Shown: one piece after another, positions 39,498-50,100 of the stretch
Layout of the letters: each line of letters starts with the position of its first letter
How positions within the stretch are numbered: the stretch's first letter is position 1
Source of the DNA: Colias croceus
Lineage: Eukaryota; Arthropoda; Insecta; Lepidoptera; Pieridae
Length of the DNA: 64,000 bases
Direction: 5' to 3'
Assembly: GCF_905220415.1 (NCBI RefSeq)
Contig: NC_059556.1
Location: 12,501-76,500, forward strand
The notes under the pieces: model-generated
What the model saw: the letters and a program-made list of their open reading frames with translations, nothing else
Told to the model about the DNA's origin: nothing
Databases searched by the model: none
Translations under genes and position numbers: made by a program

Positions 39498-41611
39498 GTA
39501 CCATTAAAAAGCAGGACTGTGTCATCCGCAAATGTAATTATTTTACAAAAGTCTAAATTTAAAAGACACAGATCATTGATGTAAGCTAGGAATAGACTAG
39601 GTCCGAGTACACTGCCTTGCGGAACGCCATAAAGTACAGGCATGTCGGTACTCACAAGAGAATTTATTTTAATTCTTTGAGTTCTGTCAGTTAAATAATC
39701 GGTAAAAAGATTTAGTGCAACCCCGCGTATTCCAAAACTTTCCAATTTAGACAAAAGGATAGGAACAGAAACAGTGTCGAAAGCCTTGGTTAAGTCGAGG
39801 AAAATGCCTATACATTTTTCTCTTTTATCTAGCTTTTTTGTTATATAATTAGATAAGTCCAATACTGCTCCCTCTGTAGATTTATCCGCCTGAAAACCAA
39901 ATTGATTTTGAGCTATAAGCTTATTAATAGTAAAAAAGTTCATCAATCTCTTATTTATAATTTTCTCAAAAATTTTACTGAAAACTGGTAAAACTGATAT
40001 AGGTCTATAGTTTTCGACACTGTTCCTGTCACCGCCCTTAAATACCGGGGTTATGAGAGATTTCTTAAAATAGTTAGGGAAACTACCAGTTTCAATGGAT
40101 AGGTTGAAAATTTTAGTTAGTGGCTTAGCCAAAATATTTTTGTTCATTTTGATTAAATGGGTAGGTATACCATCCCAGCCAGTAGCAGAATCATTTTTTA
40201 AATTATCTATTATTGATATAATTTCGGTTTCACTAGTAGGGAGCAGTACAAATGAGTTGCAGGGAGGATTTAAATTTGCGTTTTTATGTTGAGACTGGAA
40301 ACTAGAGCAATCAGTAATTTTTTCAGCTAATTTCCGACCTATATTTGAAAAATACCTGTTTATATTATTTAATGTTTTTATTGGAGATTCTTTACCGCTT
40401 ATTAAAGGTGTTGGGGAATTTTTATTAGTATTAATTTGAGCAATTTCTTTTAGGGACCGCCACAAATGTTTTGGATTATGAAGGGATGTTTGCAATTTAG
40501 ACTTCTCATAAGTTTTTTTGACATTTTTCAGTAATTTATTACAAAAAGATCTGTATCTAGTATAAGTTAACTTTAGAATTTCATTGTTAGGCTGTTTCTT
40601 AGATTTAATGTGCAATTTATCGCGGTTTTTAATACATTTTAATATACCCGGGGTTATCCAGGGCTTAAGAATTTTTTTGCGTTTAGATCTAACAATTTTT
40701 TTGGTGTGACTATGAATCATTTCTTTAATGGTGTCAACTAATATGTTTGCAGCAGTGTTTGCGTTCGTAGCCTGTAAAATAGTAGTATAATCGATTTTAT
40801 CTAGATCACGAGAAACCTCTTCCCAATCGGTCCTATTTATAGAGTTCTCAGAGATCATAGGTTTGACAGCATGTGTATTGGTGTCCATTGTGAGCACAAT
40901 CGGTCTATGATCAGTTATGAAAGAATTTATAATAAATACTTGAGCATTACAATGAGAGCCTAAAAGAACATGATCCAAACAATTCAATTCTCTTGTAGGT
41001 ATGGTATGAGCTGGCAATAAACCTAGCTGAGAGGTTAGAGTTAGATAAGAACCCGAATTTCTGTCTCTAGAATCTGTCTTGATATCTATATTCATATCAC
41101 CGATTAGAACTATATTTTTGACATGTTTCACACTATTCACGACAGTTTCCAAGCCGTTTAAAAACTTGTCAGTGGAACGAAATGATGGAGGCCTGTAGAC
41201 AGCAATAATAGCGCAGTCGTTAACAGATAGAATTAGACAATTCGCTTCATCAAATTTCGGTTCCCTTACTTGATATTTAAGATCGCTTTTGATATATAAA
41301 GTAAGACCGTCATTTTGATTAATATTATGGTTTGAAAAATGATGATTATAGCCTTTAAGATTCGGAGGATCTTTTTCCTCGGACAACCAACATTCCGTCA
41401 GAACCAGTACATCTAAATCTATCCCCATACTGTCTAATAGGAGCTCCAACTGATCCATGTTTTTGTATATACTACGAATATTATGCGTCATTATTTTTAG
41501 TTTATCATTTAAACAGCCTATAAAAGTGATACACTGGTCAGGATCGCAAACCCTTGAGTCAGCTATCGCCACCATATCAAGATCTACTTGAATATCATTT
41601 AACGAAGCCAT
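39498..41611 (-). pseudogene. Jockey-like ORF2, N-terminal part (endonuclease and RT to the active site)
   Basis: ATG 41611 (MASLNDIQVDLDM). The endonuclease has MTHNIRSIYKNMDQLELL, LVLTECWLSEE, IGDMNIDIKTD and ITDHRPIVL. RT has NYRPISVLPVFSKIFEKI, IFLDLTKAFDTV, YGVPQGSVLGPSLF and FADDTVLLFNG. The frame runs a few codons into the RTE-like 5' end and stops at 39473. The rest of the protein lies at 34115-34947. The coding sequence is otherwise undamaged, so the RTE-like insertion is what killed it. Confidence 0.9.
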
Positions 41612-41964
41612 TTTTAAGTATTATAATATAAATAACAGTAATAAAGTAACTATTGTAGATAGAGGGTCTGAAAGAGTTCATGATTTGACCAGTTAAAGAG
41701 TTGAAAAATAAATGCCATACTATAAAACCCGATATAAATATTATGATACTAGATGAGATTATACGTATAAGAGGTACATGTATATTAACGTGTTTTTGTA
41801 AGTTTTTAGGTGTGTTTTTTGTGTTGTAATAAGAGTGTAGTAGATATATATTAACTTTATACATGCTCAAGAAGATTTTGAAAATTATTAAACAATAATA
41901 GAATAAAAATACTAATAAAACATAAATTACAGAATGAAGAGAAGTTATGTCTAAAAAGTATATA
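41612..41964 (-). other. Spacer between ORF1 and ORF2 of the Jockey-like element
   Basis: About 350 nt of AT-rich DNA. Open stretches here are short and hydrophobic by composition. No domain recognised. Confidence 0.5.
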
Positions 41965-42915
41965 TTAATCCTGTTTATGATGGGCTTTAAGTTGATCCAA
42001 ATCCTCCTCTCTTTCGATTCTAATTGGTGGTAGACCTTCTTTCCTGCGTAGAAACACTTTTCCACTCGCAGTCCAGCAGAATTTATAGCCAGATGTGTTA
42101 GCAAAATCTCTAGCAAGAAAAAATAGTCTTTTTGTTTTAGGAGTGAGATATTCCGATATATATATTTTATTGCTATTACCAACAATATCGAGATCGGCTG
42201 TGCATAGTTTGTTTTCCTGTTGATCTTTGTTGTACTTCTTGAAATATGACAGAACCTTTTCCTTTATAAAAACGTTTGAAAACTTAACCACTATTGGTTT
42301 TGATTCTGGTTTCGAACCTATGCGAAAGATGTTAGAAATATCATTCGGATTAAGCGGTACTCCAATTAGTTTCGTGGCTTTTGATACAATTCCTAAGAGA
42401 TCATGCGTATTCTCCTTTTTTTGTGGAGGTATGTTTCTAATTTCTACAGTTGATAAAAATTGATTTCTTTCCAAATGTTCAATTTTACTCTCTAGTAAGT
42501 GAATACGGTGTTGGTATTCTTTTTTTTCCTTGTCAAATAAATCCAATTTTATTTTCATATCATCATATTGCTTAGAAATGAAAGTGACAGTCTCCATAAT
42601 AGAACTATTTTGACATTTAATTTCACACACAGTGCTATTTAATTCAGAAAACTTTTTTTCTTGTTCTTCTTTGAATTCATTCAGGCACCGATGGAGATCC
42701 GACATAACAGTTTCTTTAAATTCATCAAAAGTTCTTTTCATTTCTGTCATAAATAAGGACAATTCGTCATCATGCTGTCTTTTCCGTGTACGGGTTCTTT
42801 GCTTCATAATACAAGTAGCGCCCTCTGTCTCGGTGTCTGTCGCAGCAGATGATATGTTCTCGGAAGTAATATTAATCATTTGTTTAGTTTTTGGAGGAGT
42901 TCGTTTTAGCGGCAT
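41965..42915 (-). CDS. Jockey-like ORF1 (coiled coil plus FP-like C-terminal domain)
   Basis: 316 residues from ATG 42915 (MPLKRTPPKTKQ); the open frame begins upstream at a GTG. A basic head is followed by long helices (about 45-160: MTEMKRTFDEFKETVMSDL, KEKKEYQHRIHLLESKIEHL). A compact domain at about 165-310 (VEIRNIPPQKKENTHDLLG, NDISNIFRIGSKPESKPIVV, WTASGKVFLRRKEGLPPIRI) resembles the FP-type domain common in ORF1 of insect CR1/Jockey-like elements. No zinc knuckles. Role inferred: RNA binding. Confidence 0.82.
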   Translation of the reverse strand: MPLKRTPPKTKQMINITSENISSAATDTETEGATCIMKQRTRTRKRQHDDELSLFMTEMKRTFDEFKETVMSDLHRCLNEFKEEQEKKFSELNSTVCEIKCQNSSIMETVTFISKQYDDMKIKLDLFDKEKKEYQHRIHLLESKIEHLERNQFLSTVEIRNIPPQKKENTHDLLGIVSKATKLIGVPLNPNDISNIFRIGSKPESKPIVVKFSNVFIKEKVLSYFKKYNKDQQENKLCTADLDIVGNSNKIYISEYLTPKTKRLFFLARDFANTSGYKFCWTASGKVFLRRKEGLPPIRIEREEDLDQLKAHHKQD

Positions 42916-42950
42916 TTTTATTTTATAAAATATATGCACTCTTACTCACA

Positions 42951-43349
42951 CCAGGATATCATAAAATATTAGGTGGTGTTTTAATTACAATTTATTTAGA
43001 ATCCAAACTTATCTTCATTTAAAATAACACTCCAAGTAAGAAACAAATGTACTAGGAAAGCAGAAGTATCGAACAGTTATCGTATAAGCATTACAAGCTG
43101 AGGGGTCTTGTATAATGGTCGTCGATCGATGATTTCATACAAATAACCAATCCGTCCAGTTAAGCGAGACCTCTGCTAGAATAACTTACATAGGCGAGTT
43201 GATCACGTGTTACTTGAGCAGCACTGCTTTTATTTTATGCACTCCTATTATTTCGCACTGAATTACTTTGATATAAATTATTTTTAAATTTAAATTTAAA
43301 CAAAAAATACGTCCACTTCGAATGAATATCCAAGGGGAAGGGAAGGAAA
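42951..43349. other. Probable 5' region of the Jockey-like element and junction DNA
   Basis: AT-rich sequence upstream of Jockey-like ORF1, with a short GTCGATCGATGA palindromic stretch near 43120. The boundary to the TRAS relic is not visible. No ORF of interest. Confidence 0.4.
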
Positions 43350-43486
43350 TATTTTAGGCCTAATGTATTAATAAATAATAGTGTTGTATTTATTTGATTA
43401 AAGAAAAACAAACATCTCTGGACAAAATTCCAGAGGAAAGCAAACAACACCCTGAGATGGCGGGTGCTTAAAAAAAAAAAAAAAAA
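43350..43486 (+). mobile_element. TRAS 3'-end relic with poly(A)
   Basis: It matches the last 130 nt of copies a and b: TTAGGCCTAATG, CTCTGGACAAAATTCCAGAG, CACCCTGAGATGGCGGGTGC, then 17 A (43470-43486). It is severely 5'-truncated and lies about 15 kb to the right of telomere tract 4. Confidence 0.9.
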
Positions 43487-43523
43487 CCTAACCTAACCTC
43501 ACCTAACCTAACTTATCCTAATT
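43487..43523 (+). repeat. Decayed interstitial (CCTAA)n
   Basis: CCTAACCTAACCTCACCTAA and further imperfect units directly after the TRAS poly(A). Several substitutions show it is no longer maintained. Confidence 0.88.
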
Positions 43524-43800
43524 AAATCCAAGATGGCATCGACGAAAATTTTACATCTTTTCATGATGGATGTCATTTTTATGGTTTTTGGGGTAGCTAT
43601 TAAACAATATGAGGTCAAAACTAATATCCAAGATGGCGCCGACTAAAATTTTACATCTTTTCGGAATGGGTGAACCATCCTCGTACTTCAAGGAATATAA
43701 TAAAAAAAGAATTATCGAAATCGGTTCAGCCGTTCTCAAGTTATGCGCTTACCAACACATTTTGGGATTCATTTTTATATTATAGAATATCAGAGGTGAT
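43524..43800. repeat. Lepidopteran dispersed repeat
   Basis: The stretch AATCGGTTCAGCCGTTCTCA to TTTTTATATTATAGA (about 43705-43790) is a dispersed repeat I recognise from many lepidopteran genomes. Two nested AATATCCAAGATGGC-type blocks precede it (43520-43560, 43620-43660), suggesting a small duplication. Confidence 0.6.
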
Positions 43801-43980
43801 CAAAATAAAAAACAAGATCGATTAAGTATATACATTTTAATTTTGTAAAATATGAAATATTTATTTAAGTACAAAGATTCATTTTTCTCCATATTATGTA
43901 TAGAAATTGTTTTTGAAATAACTCTGGCACGATGGCGCTGCCCAGCACCGATACGCCGTTACGTGCTCTGTAACATCACT

Positions 43981-44113
43981 TCACGGTCGCACGCAAGAGA
44001 AGCGGCGTCGCGGCGCGCACAGGCGAGTGAGGTCGCGCTCGCTCATGGTGGGCACGCGCGGCTTCTGCTCCGGCACGATGGCGCTGCCCAGCACCGATAA
44101 CCCGTTACGTGCC
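43981..44113 (-). CDS. Host gene last exon H
   Basis: Acceptor TTGTGTTGCAG|GGCACG. 43 codons and TGA encoding ARNGLSVLGSAIVPEQKP, RVPTMSERDLTRL and an Arg-rich tail. Its first third is duplicated in the 3' flank at 43925-43970. Confidence 0.78.
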
Positions 44114-47100
44114 CTGCAACACAACAAACAACAAAAGTTGACATCAACTCTCAATAGTTAGAAACTATAATTTGAAATAACTCAAAAATGCATGTTGTAT
44201 TTGCCTGTAATTAGATCTACATCTTGATATGCATGCTTCTTATGTCACAATTACTCAAAGTATATTACGTATAAGATGTACATCTGTTGGCAAATCAAAT
44301 AGAAATACCTAATAATTAAATACGAAACTATAATATTATAAATGTATACACACATCAACAAAGTCTAGTGCCTCCTCCACATTACTCGCGAAGTTGAACG
44401 AGGTTAGACGAATAGAATAATGTAGAGAGGCACTTCGGCTTACTTCGTCCAACTTTACCTCGCCTCGGCCTACTTCCGTTTGTTGTCGGTTTTTGCGCCC
44501 GAGTCAAAGGGCACGAAGTTACCTGAAGTTCGTTCTGAATATGAACGTATGCGCTCCTCACGAAGTTGAACGAGTGTGTAGTGTAGCACCGCGGACTTCA
44601 GTCAACTTCGGCCGAGTACTTCGCCGAGGAACTTCGCGAGTAGTGTGGAGGAGGCATAGGGATATTATCTATTGTACGAATATATTTAAGGTCTTTATAA
44701 CAAAATAAAAACATTTCATGATTTTCTTTTATTTTCACTGATAATGTTAATTATTTTTCTCTCTAGGGTGGAAACTTGAGTGATAACTTGATAAGGATCT
44801 TCATTTATTGTTAGAAAACTTTAAATTTTGACTAAAATTTGAAATTTACATTAATTTAGCAAGAATGTTGGTTGTTCTTACTTAAAATTTAATACCTATG
44901 TCTTACAGCGGTATGAAGACCTGTGTTCTTTGGAAGTGTTCGTAAAGATGTTAGTCCGTAGTTAAATTTTGCGGAAAATCTCACAGAGCTCTTTATTGTG
45001 ACATAGCCTAAGCATTTTTGATAGAATTAAAAGACGAGTGAGTGTGCAAGATCTTAAACTTGAATATCGTAGTAAGGAAGAGCGGCCGCACCTTGTCGTG
45101 CCGTCGCGTATGCATCATCGCTGATGAGTAGAAATTTTTGGTCCATTTGCACTCTGTGTGGGAAAAAAACACTGTTTAGCTTAGCCACCTTAGCCACCCA
45201 TCACTTGAAAGATTTGATTTGATATTAAAACTGAAAAATACAAAGTCCGGCCGTCAGAATAATCTGGTCACTAAGGCTTTCATAATTTTCTTGATTTGAC
45301 CGCGGACCCCTAGGGGTCCTCGGACCCCAGGATGGAAAACGGTTGGTTAACAGCAAGGACATCAACTTGCACCACACATGCTAAATATGCTCTCGTTCCT
45401 ATAAAAGCCGTCGTCCGCGTTTGCCACATTGCTATGCTAAAACATGTCTTCAGACATAAAGATCAACTTCCTGCGATCTCCTGTGCACGGTTTCGTCACT
45501 TACCAACTGCTGGTGCTTGTCTTAGAGCCTTTACATAAGTTGCGCTGTTGTGATGTTGGCTCATCTTCTGACGTTCATTTGGTGAAGCCAATCCTGTTTC
45601 TGCATTATTATTAGATATTTACCCGTATGGCGTATGCCGACCAGCCACATCCTTGGTAGGTGCATTAAGTCCTTATCCGCCAAATTTAACTACGGATCAA
45701 CAACTTTACGAACACTTCAGAAAAACACAGGTCCTCATTCCGTATTAAGATGTTGTTATTCAATTTTAAGTAAGAACAAGCAATATTGTTAGTAAATTGA
45801 TTATATGGATGGTGGCAACACCGATTATTAATTATACTTAGTTTTTTGAAAAAAAAATGCCAAATTTTGAAATTTAGTAAAAATGTTTTCTAACAAGAAA
45901 TGAATATCCTTATGATCCAAATTTCCACCTTGGTAAGAAAAAATAACATTTTTAATGAAAATAAAAAAAAAATCATTAAATCTTTTTATTTTTTATTAGA
46001 CCTTAAAATGATCTATAATTCTTCCATTTACAGTATGACAAATTTCTTCATAGATTTTTAGTTATTCGTAAGTACAATACAAAATATCCCTAGACTTTGT
46101 TGATGTGTGTATTTGTAAAGGATTTCTATATCACCTTATCTGCGTAGGATCTTCTTCTGGAAGCCAGCAGTGAAGGGAGTACCCCCGACGCGTCTGAAAC
46201 AACCGCCTTCTCGATGTAAATAATTGGCCAGCAAATATTATTTCAAATAGGCACGTCATCAAAATGTAAATTACGTTATTCAATAAATAAATACAATATG
46301 CACATGTGCCACTGCATACCTACTCTATGTATTATAATCGATTGAGATAAAGAAGTGCGAGTCGAACACGCGATACTAAGGGTTCCATACAAATAAGCTC
46401 TGCAACAAAGAAAAGGTACATCATACTTATGACCGTGCCAACCGTTGCTCAGCCGATTTTTTATTATAGCGACAAGTGACAACAGAAATACAATATCATC
46501 TCTGAAACTGATTATCTATATATCACGAAACATGACGCGTCGCCACGCAACATTATGGTATCTATGTACAATGTACTTAGTCTATATCACAGTCTATATG
46601 CAACAATCTGTTATTTTCTGAATTCTTTACAAAATAATATAATTGTATAAAGAGAACAAGTAGGCTGACTCCCGGCGTTTAGGAGCGCACGGTACCTAAA
46701 CTCGCGAGGCGCAGGGTTTTCACTTGTCACGTTGATAATATCTATAATTATTTAAAATATTATTTTATCTATTATTTTAAATATTATTTTTAATAATTAT
46801 TTTATATATTATTTTAATAATTATAGACCAAACACCGACCGCTCACAGAAGGCTCTCAGCAGGCGGGGCCCTCACGAAAACGGTCCATACAAACGGCGCG
46901 ATGTACCTTTATTCCAAGATAACTTACTTGTTCTCTTTATACTGTGATAATGTCGATATATTTTACAACTGCCAGGCGTCCCGTGACGCCACAGCGTGAC
47001 GCCCATTGAGATAATATTACTACGTATGGAGGAGACACCACGAACAAAATCTGTGCGCCATTTTTTTGTTCTAACTAAGTTTTAAAAATTATTATCTAGT

Positions 47101-50100
47101 TAACTAGGTACTTACCGATGAAAGTTATTCCTTTGCACTTTTCCGTATTATTTGTATTATTTGTGCAATATCGTAACACACACGAAGGCATATTTGATGC
47201 GTTTCACTTTATAACAAATAAAAAATGAGCGTGCAGTTACGCCATATGGCGTATGTTGAGCGGAATATAATTAGTGATGTAGGCAGTAGGCGGTGTCGTC
47301 TCCATAATATGTATATCTCAATGGTGACGCCTCACATTTTTCTCCTATACTTTAAAAATATTGTATATTAATAGTTTAAGAGTCTGTAGTGTATTGAGCT
47401 CATGAGTCATGGTGATACCTAAATAGAAATTAAATAATACCATTAGGTATGTGTATCAAAAAAAAAATCAAAATAAAAAGAATGATAATGTACCTTAAGA
47501 GAACTTTTAGTTTTACACCTTGAAGCCCGGAATGTCTCTAAATCAGGCAGAAGGTCAGAAGATTTCTTCACGCTCTTAGATGCAAGAACTGAAGAATCTG
47601 TAGACGTTTAAAAAATATTTTTACGGATTAACAATAATTAGTAATTTTAATGCTGATTGCTTTAACATGCGAACATTTCATAATATAGGTTTTGAAAAAC
47701 ATGATCCAAATACTTATTTTGTCTTTCTTGGGGTATTTATTTATGTAGAAAAGGGCGTTACCAGACGCCTCTTTCTTCACAGTGAGCGTGAGTCTGCCTG
47801 CGTCGTCACTCGTGCGCCGGCGCGAGTGCGGCGCGTGCGGCCCGTGCGGCGCGTGCGGCGCGTGCGGCGGCGCGCGGGACGCCCTGCTGCAGTCAGTGCC
47901 GCATTCCACCTGCCGCGAGAGACATTCTTGTGCGTTCATGTAATACGGGAACAAATCCAAGGAGGGGAAAAAATTATACTGGTCAATCAGGTTACTCTAA
48001 CGTAATATAAATTTATTTTGAAATTTAAAATATTATTTCTAGAGTGTTCGTTATTTTAACGGCTCTTTGAAATTTTCAAATGTGTAACAGTTCATGAGAT
48101 ACAGGATAAGTTAAGTAAGTCGAGTGTACGTGCACTCACAGCGCTGAAGGAGGGCGGGGCGCGGGGCGGGTGGGGCGCGCGCGCGTGCGGGTCGGGGAAG
48201 CGCAGCCGCATCTCCACGTCGTTGGGCAGCGCGGCGGCGCACGAGCCCGCCACCGTCACCGCCCAGTCGCCTGCGCCGTCGTATGCGAAGGGAACAGACA
48301 AGTACATTACAAATGTATTCCCTGGTAGCTAAATGGGATTAGCCCGTTGTTTGCGATGGGAACAGTAAAGTACAAATGCATTCCCTTGGAGCGAATAACG
48401 AAAATGGATTTGATTCCTACATAAAAACGTCAATTCAATTTTACAAATTATTATGGGAAATAAATACATTCTAAGTCAGACATTATTAATATTATGTTAT
48501 TTTACTTAATCGCTCATGAGCTAACTTATTCTATTTAAAACTATTTTAGACAATAAAAGGCAAGGTATAATAGTTACGACAAGGAAAATGCTCATTGATA
48601 TTAGTACCTGAACTGCTTGCAGCTCTTCGTCTTCGCCTCCGTGCACTGAGCCAAGCGGGGGCCAGCGAGCAGAGCAGACTGCCGCCCGACTCGCTCGAGC
48701 TCGAACTGCCATCTCTATCGTCCCTACTCCCTTCCGATCCGACCTCACTGCGATCTGACCTGCTTTTTTTCTTCTGATACATATTCTTACTCAATACCTT
48801 TTCTTCGTATCTATCTTTAATACTTGTATCTTTTACTCTGTCAGACTTGCGTCTCCTTTCTTTCGTAACCTCGTTAATTTTATTGTCTTTAAGGCAATTG
48901 TGAGTTTTTACTTTACGTTCTCGCCTCCCTTCCGGATCGCTTTGTATATTTCTTATCTGCTCTTCGTACTGCGTGGTGAGTGACTTTCGTCTTTCTGAAC
49001 CTTGAGATAAATAAAACTAACGTCTAGATTTTATACGCTTTATTGATAATTGTATACATAAATATCTATCTATAATAAATAGTGCTTGTGCCTCTCAAAA
49101 TAACAATTTCTATTTACGTGATCGTTACCAGACGTGTGACATAGAAAACAATAACACTTGGAATTTTGCATTATTAATATTTAATAGTAAGTTAAAATTA
49201 TATTGTCTGCTCATAATCACTCATGATAACGAGTCGAGAAAGAAAGGCTTTATTTCCAAGTGTCATCGTCTGAATTTGGTTTTATTAACAACTCCAGTTA
49301 TAGCTCGGGTAGCGTGGGAGTTACTCTACGAAAATAGTTGAAGCAGTGCGTTGGACAACGAGCGGCGGTGCGAATGTGCGCGCTATACCTTCATCGTCCC
49401 GACGCTGCAGGGGCCGCGGCTGGCTTACGTGTTGCGTTCCATTGTTTCCTTTATTATTTGAAATACCTAAACGTATTGGACTAGTTGAAGCAGATTTACG
49501 AATCGGTGAAGTCATTGCTGCTGCGTGACTTTGTGTTTTGTACACATCGGGCATAGGTGACGTTCCTGCACTCTTGAGGTCTTTATATCTTGTTAGTTTC
49601 TTTGGAGACGGGCTTTTTTTAGGTTGCTCTTCTTGATCAGTCAATAGACTATCACCTAAACTGGGTGCTGAGGCTCGGCGACAAGCTAGGTCCTCTCCAG
49701 TCGACTCCATACTTAAACTGCTCTTCTCTTCAGGTATAATATCGAAAGAGTTTTGAAACCTTAATGAGTTAGACCTCGTTCGAGGTTCGTAAGGCACTGC
49801 ATTGCGGCGGATGGGTATGTCTTGAATCGGATCATTATCTTCATGAAAAACATCCAATAGCATGGATGTCAGTAAATGTTGTGTCTTTTCACTGCGTTCG
49901 CGTGAAAGTAACGGTGGAGTACGTCCACAGGTATTTTTACTATTCATGTGAGAACTACCTTTCGGTATCCTTTGAATCCTTTCATATACAGGTATAGGGA
50001 TTCTAGACTTTTTATTTTTTATTTGACAGCCATTATGATTTTCATCTGAATTTGTAGTTTCCGTGGAACTTTGTGAATTATTTACATATTCTAATATTTC

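Larger units (their letters stand above)
34086..42950 (-). mobile_element. Jockey/CR1-like non-LTR element, split by an RTE-like insertion
   Basis: On the minus strand: ORF1 (42915-41965), a 350-nt spacer, ORF2 N-terminal part (41611-39498), foreign RTE-like element, ORF2 C-terminal part (34947-34115), 3' UTR. Removing 34962-39483 and one target duplication rejoins the RT between FADDTVLLFNG and the WRHVFHNAQ stretch. Exact outer ends are not clear; the 3' end lies within the GT-rich tract near 33975-34100. Confidence 0.82.

Noticed and set aside
45290..45340. GGACCCCTAGGGGTCC palindrome considered as a terminator or operator
   Set aside because: It is a single occurrence inside a decayed repeat element, with no regulatory context.
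47667..48005. + strand open frame rich in Arg and Val
   Set aside because: It is antisense to host exon E, whose splice phases fit the minus-strand gene.
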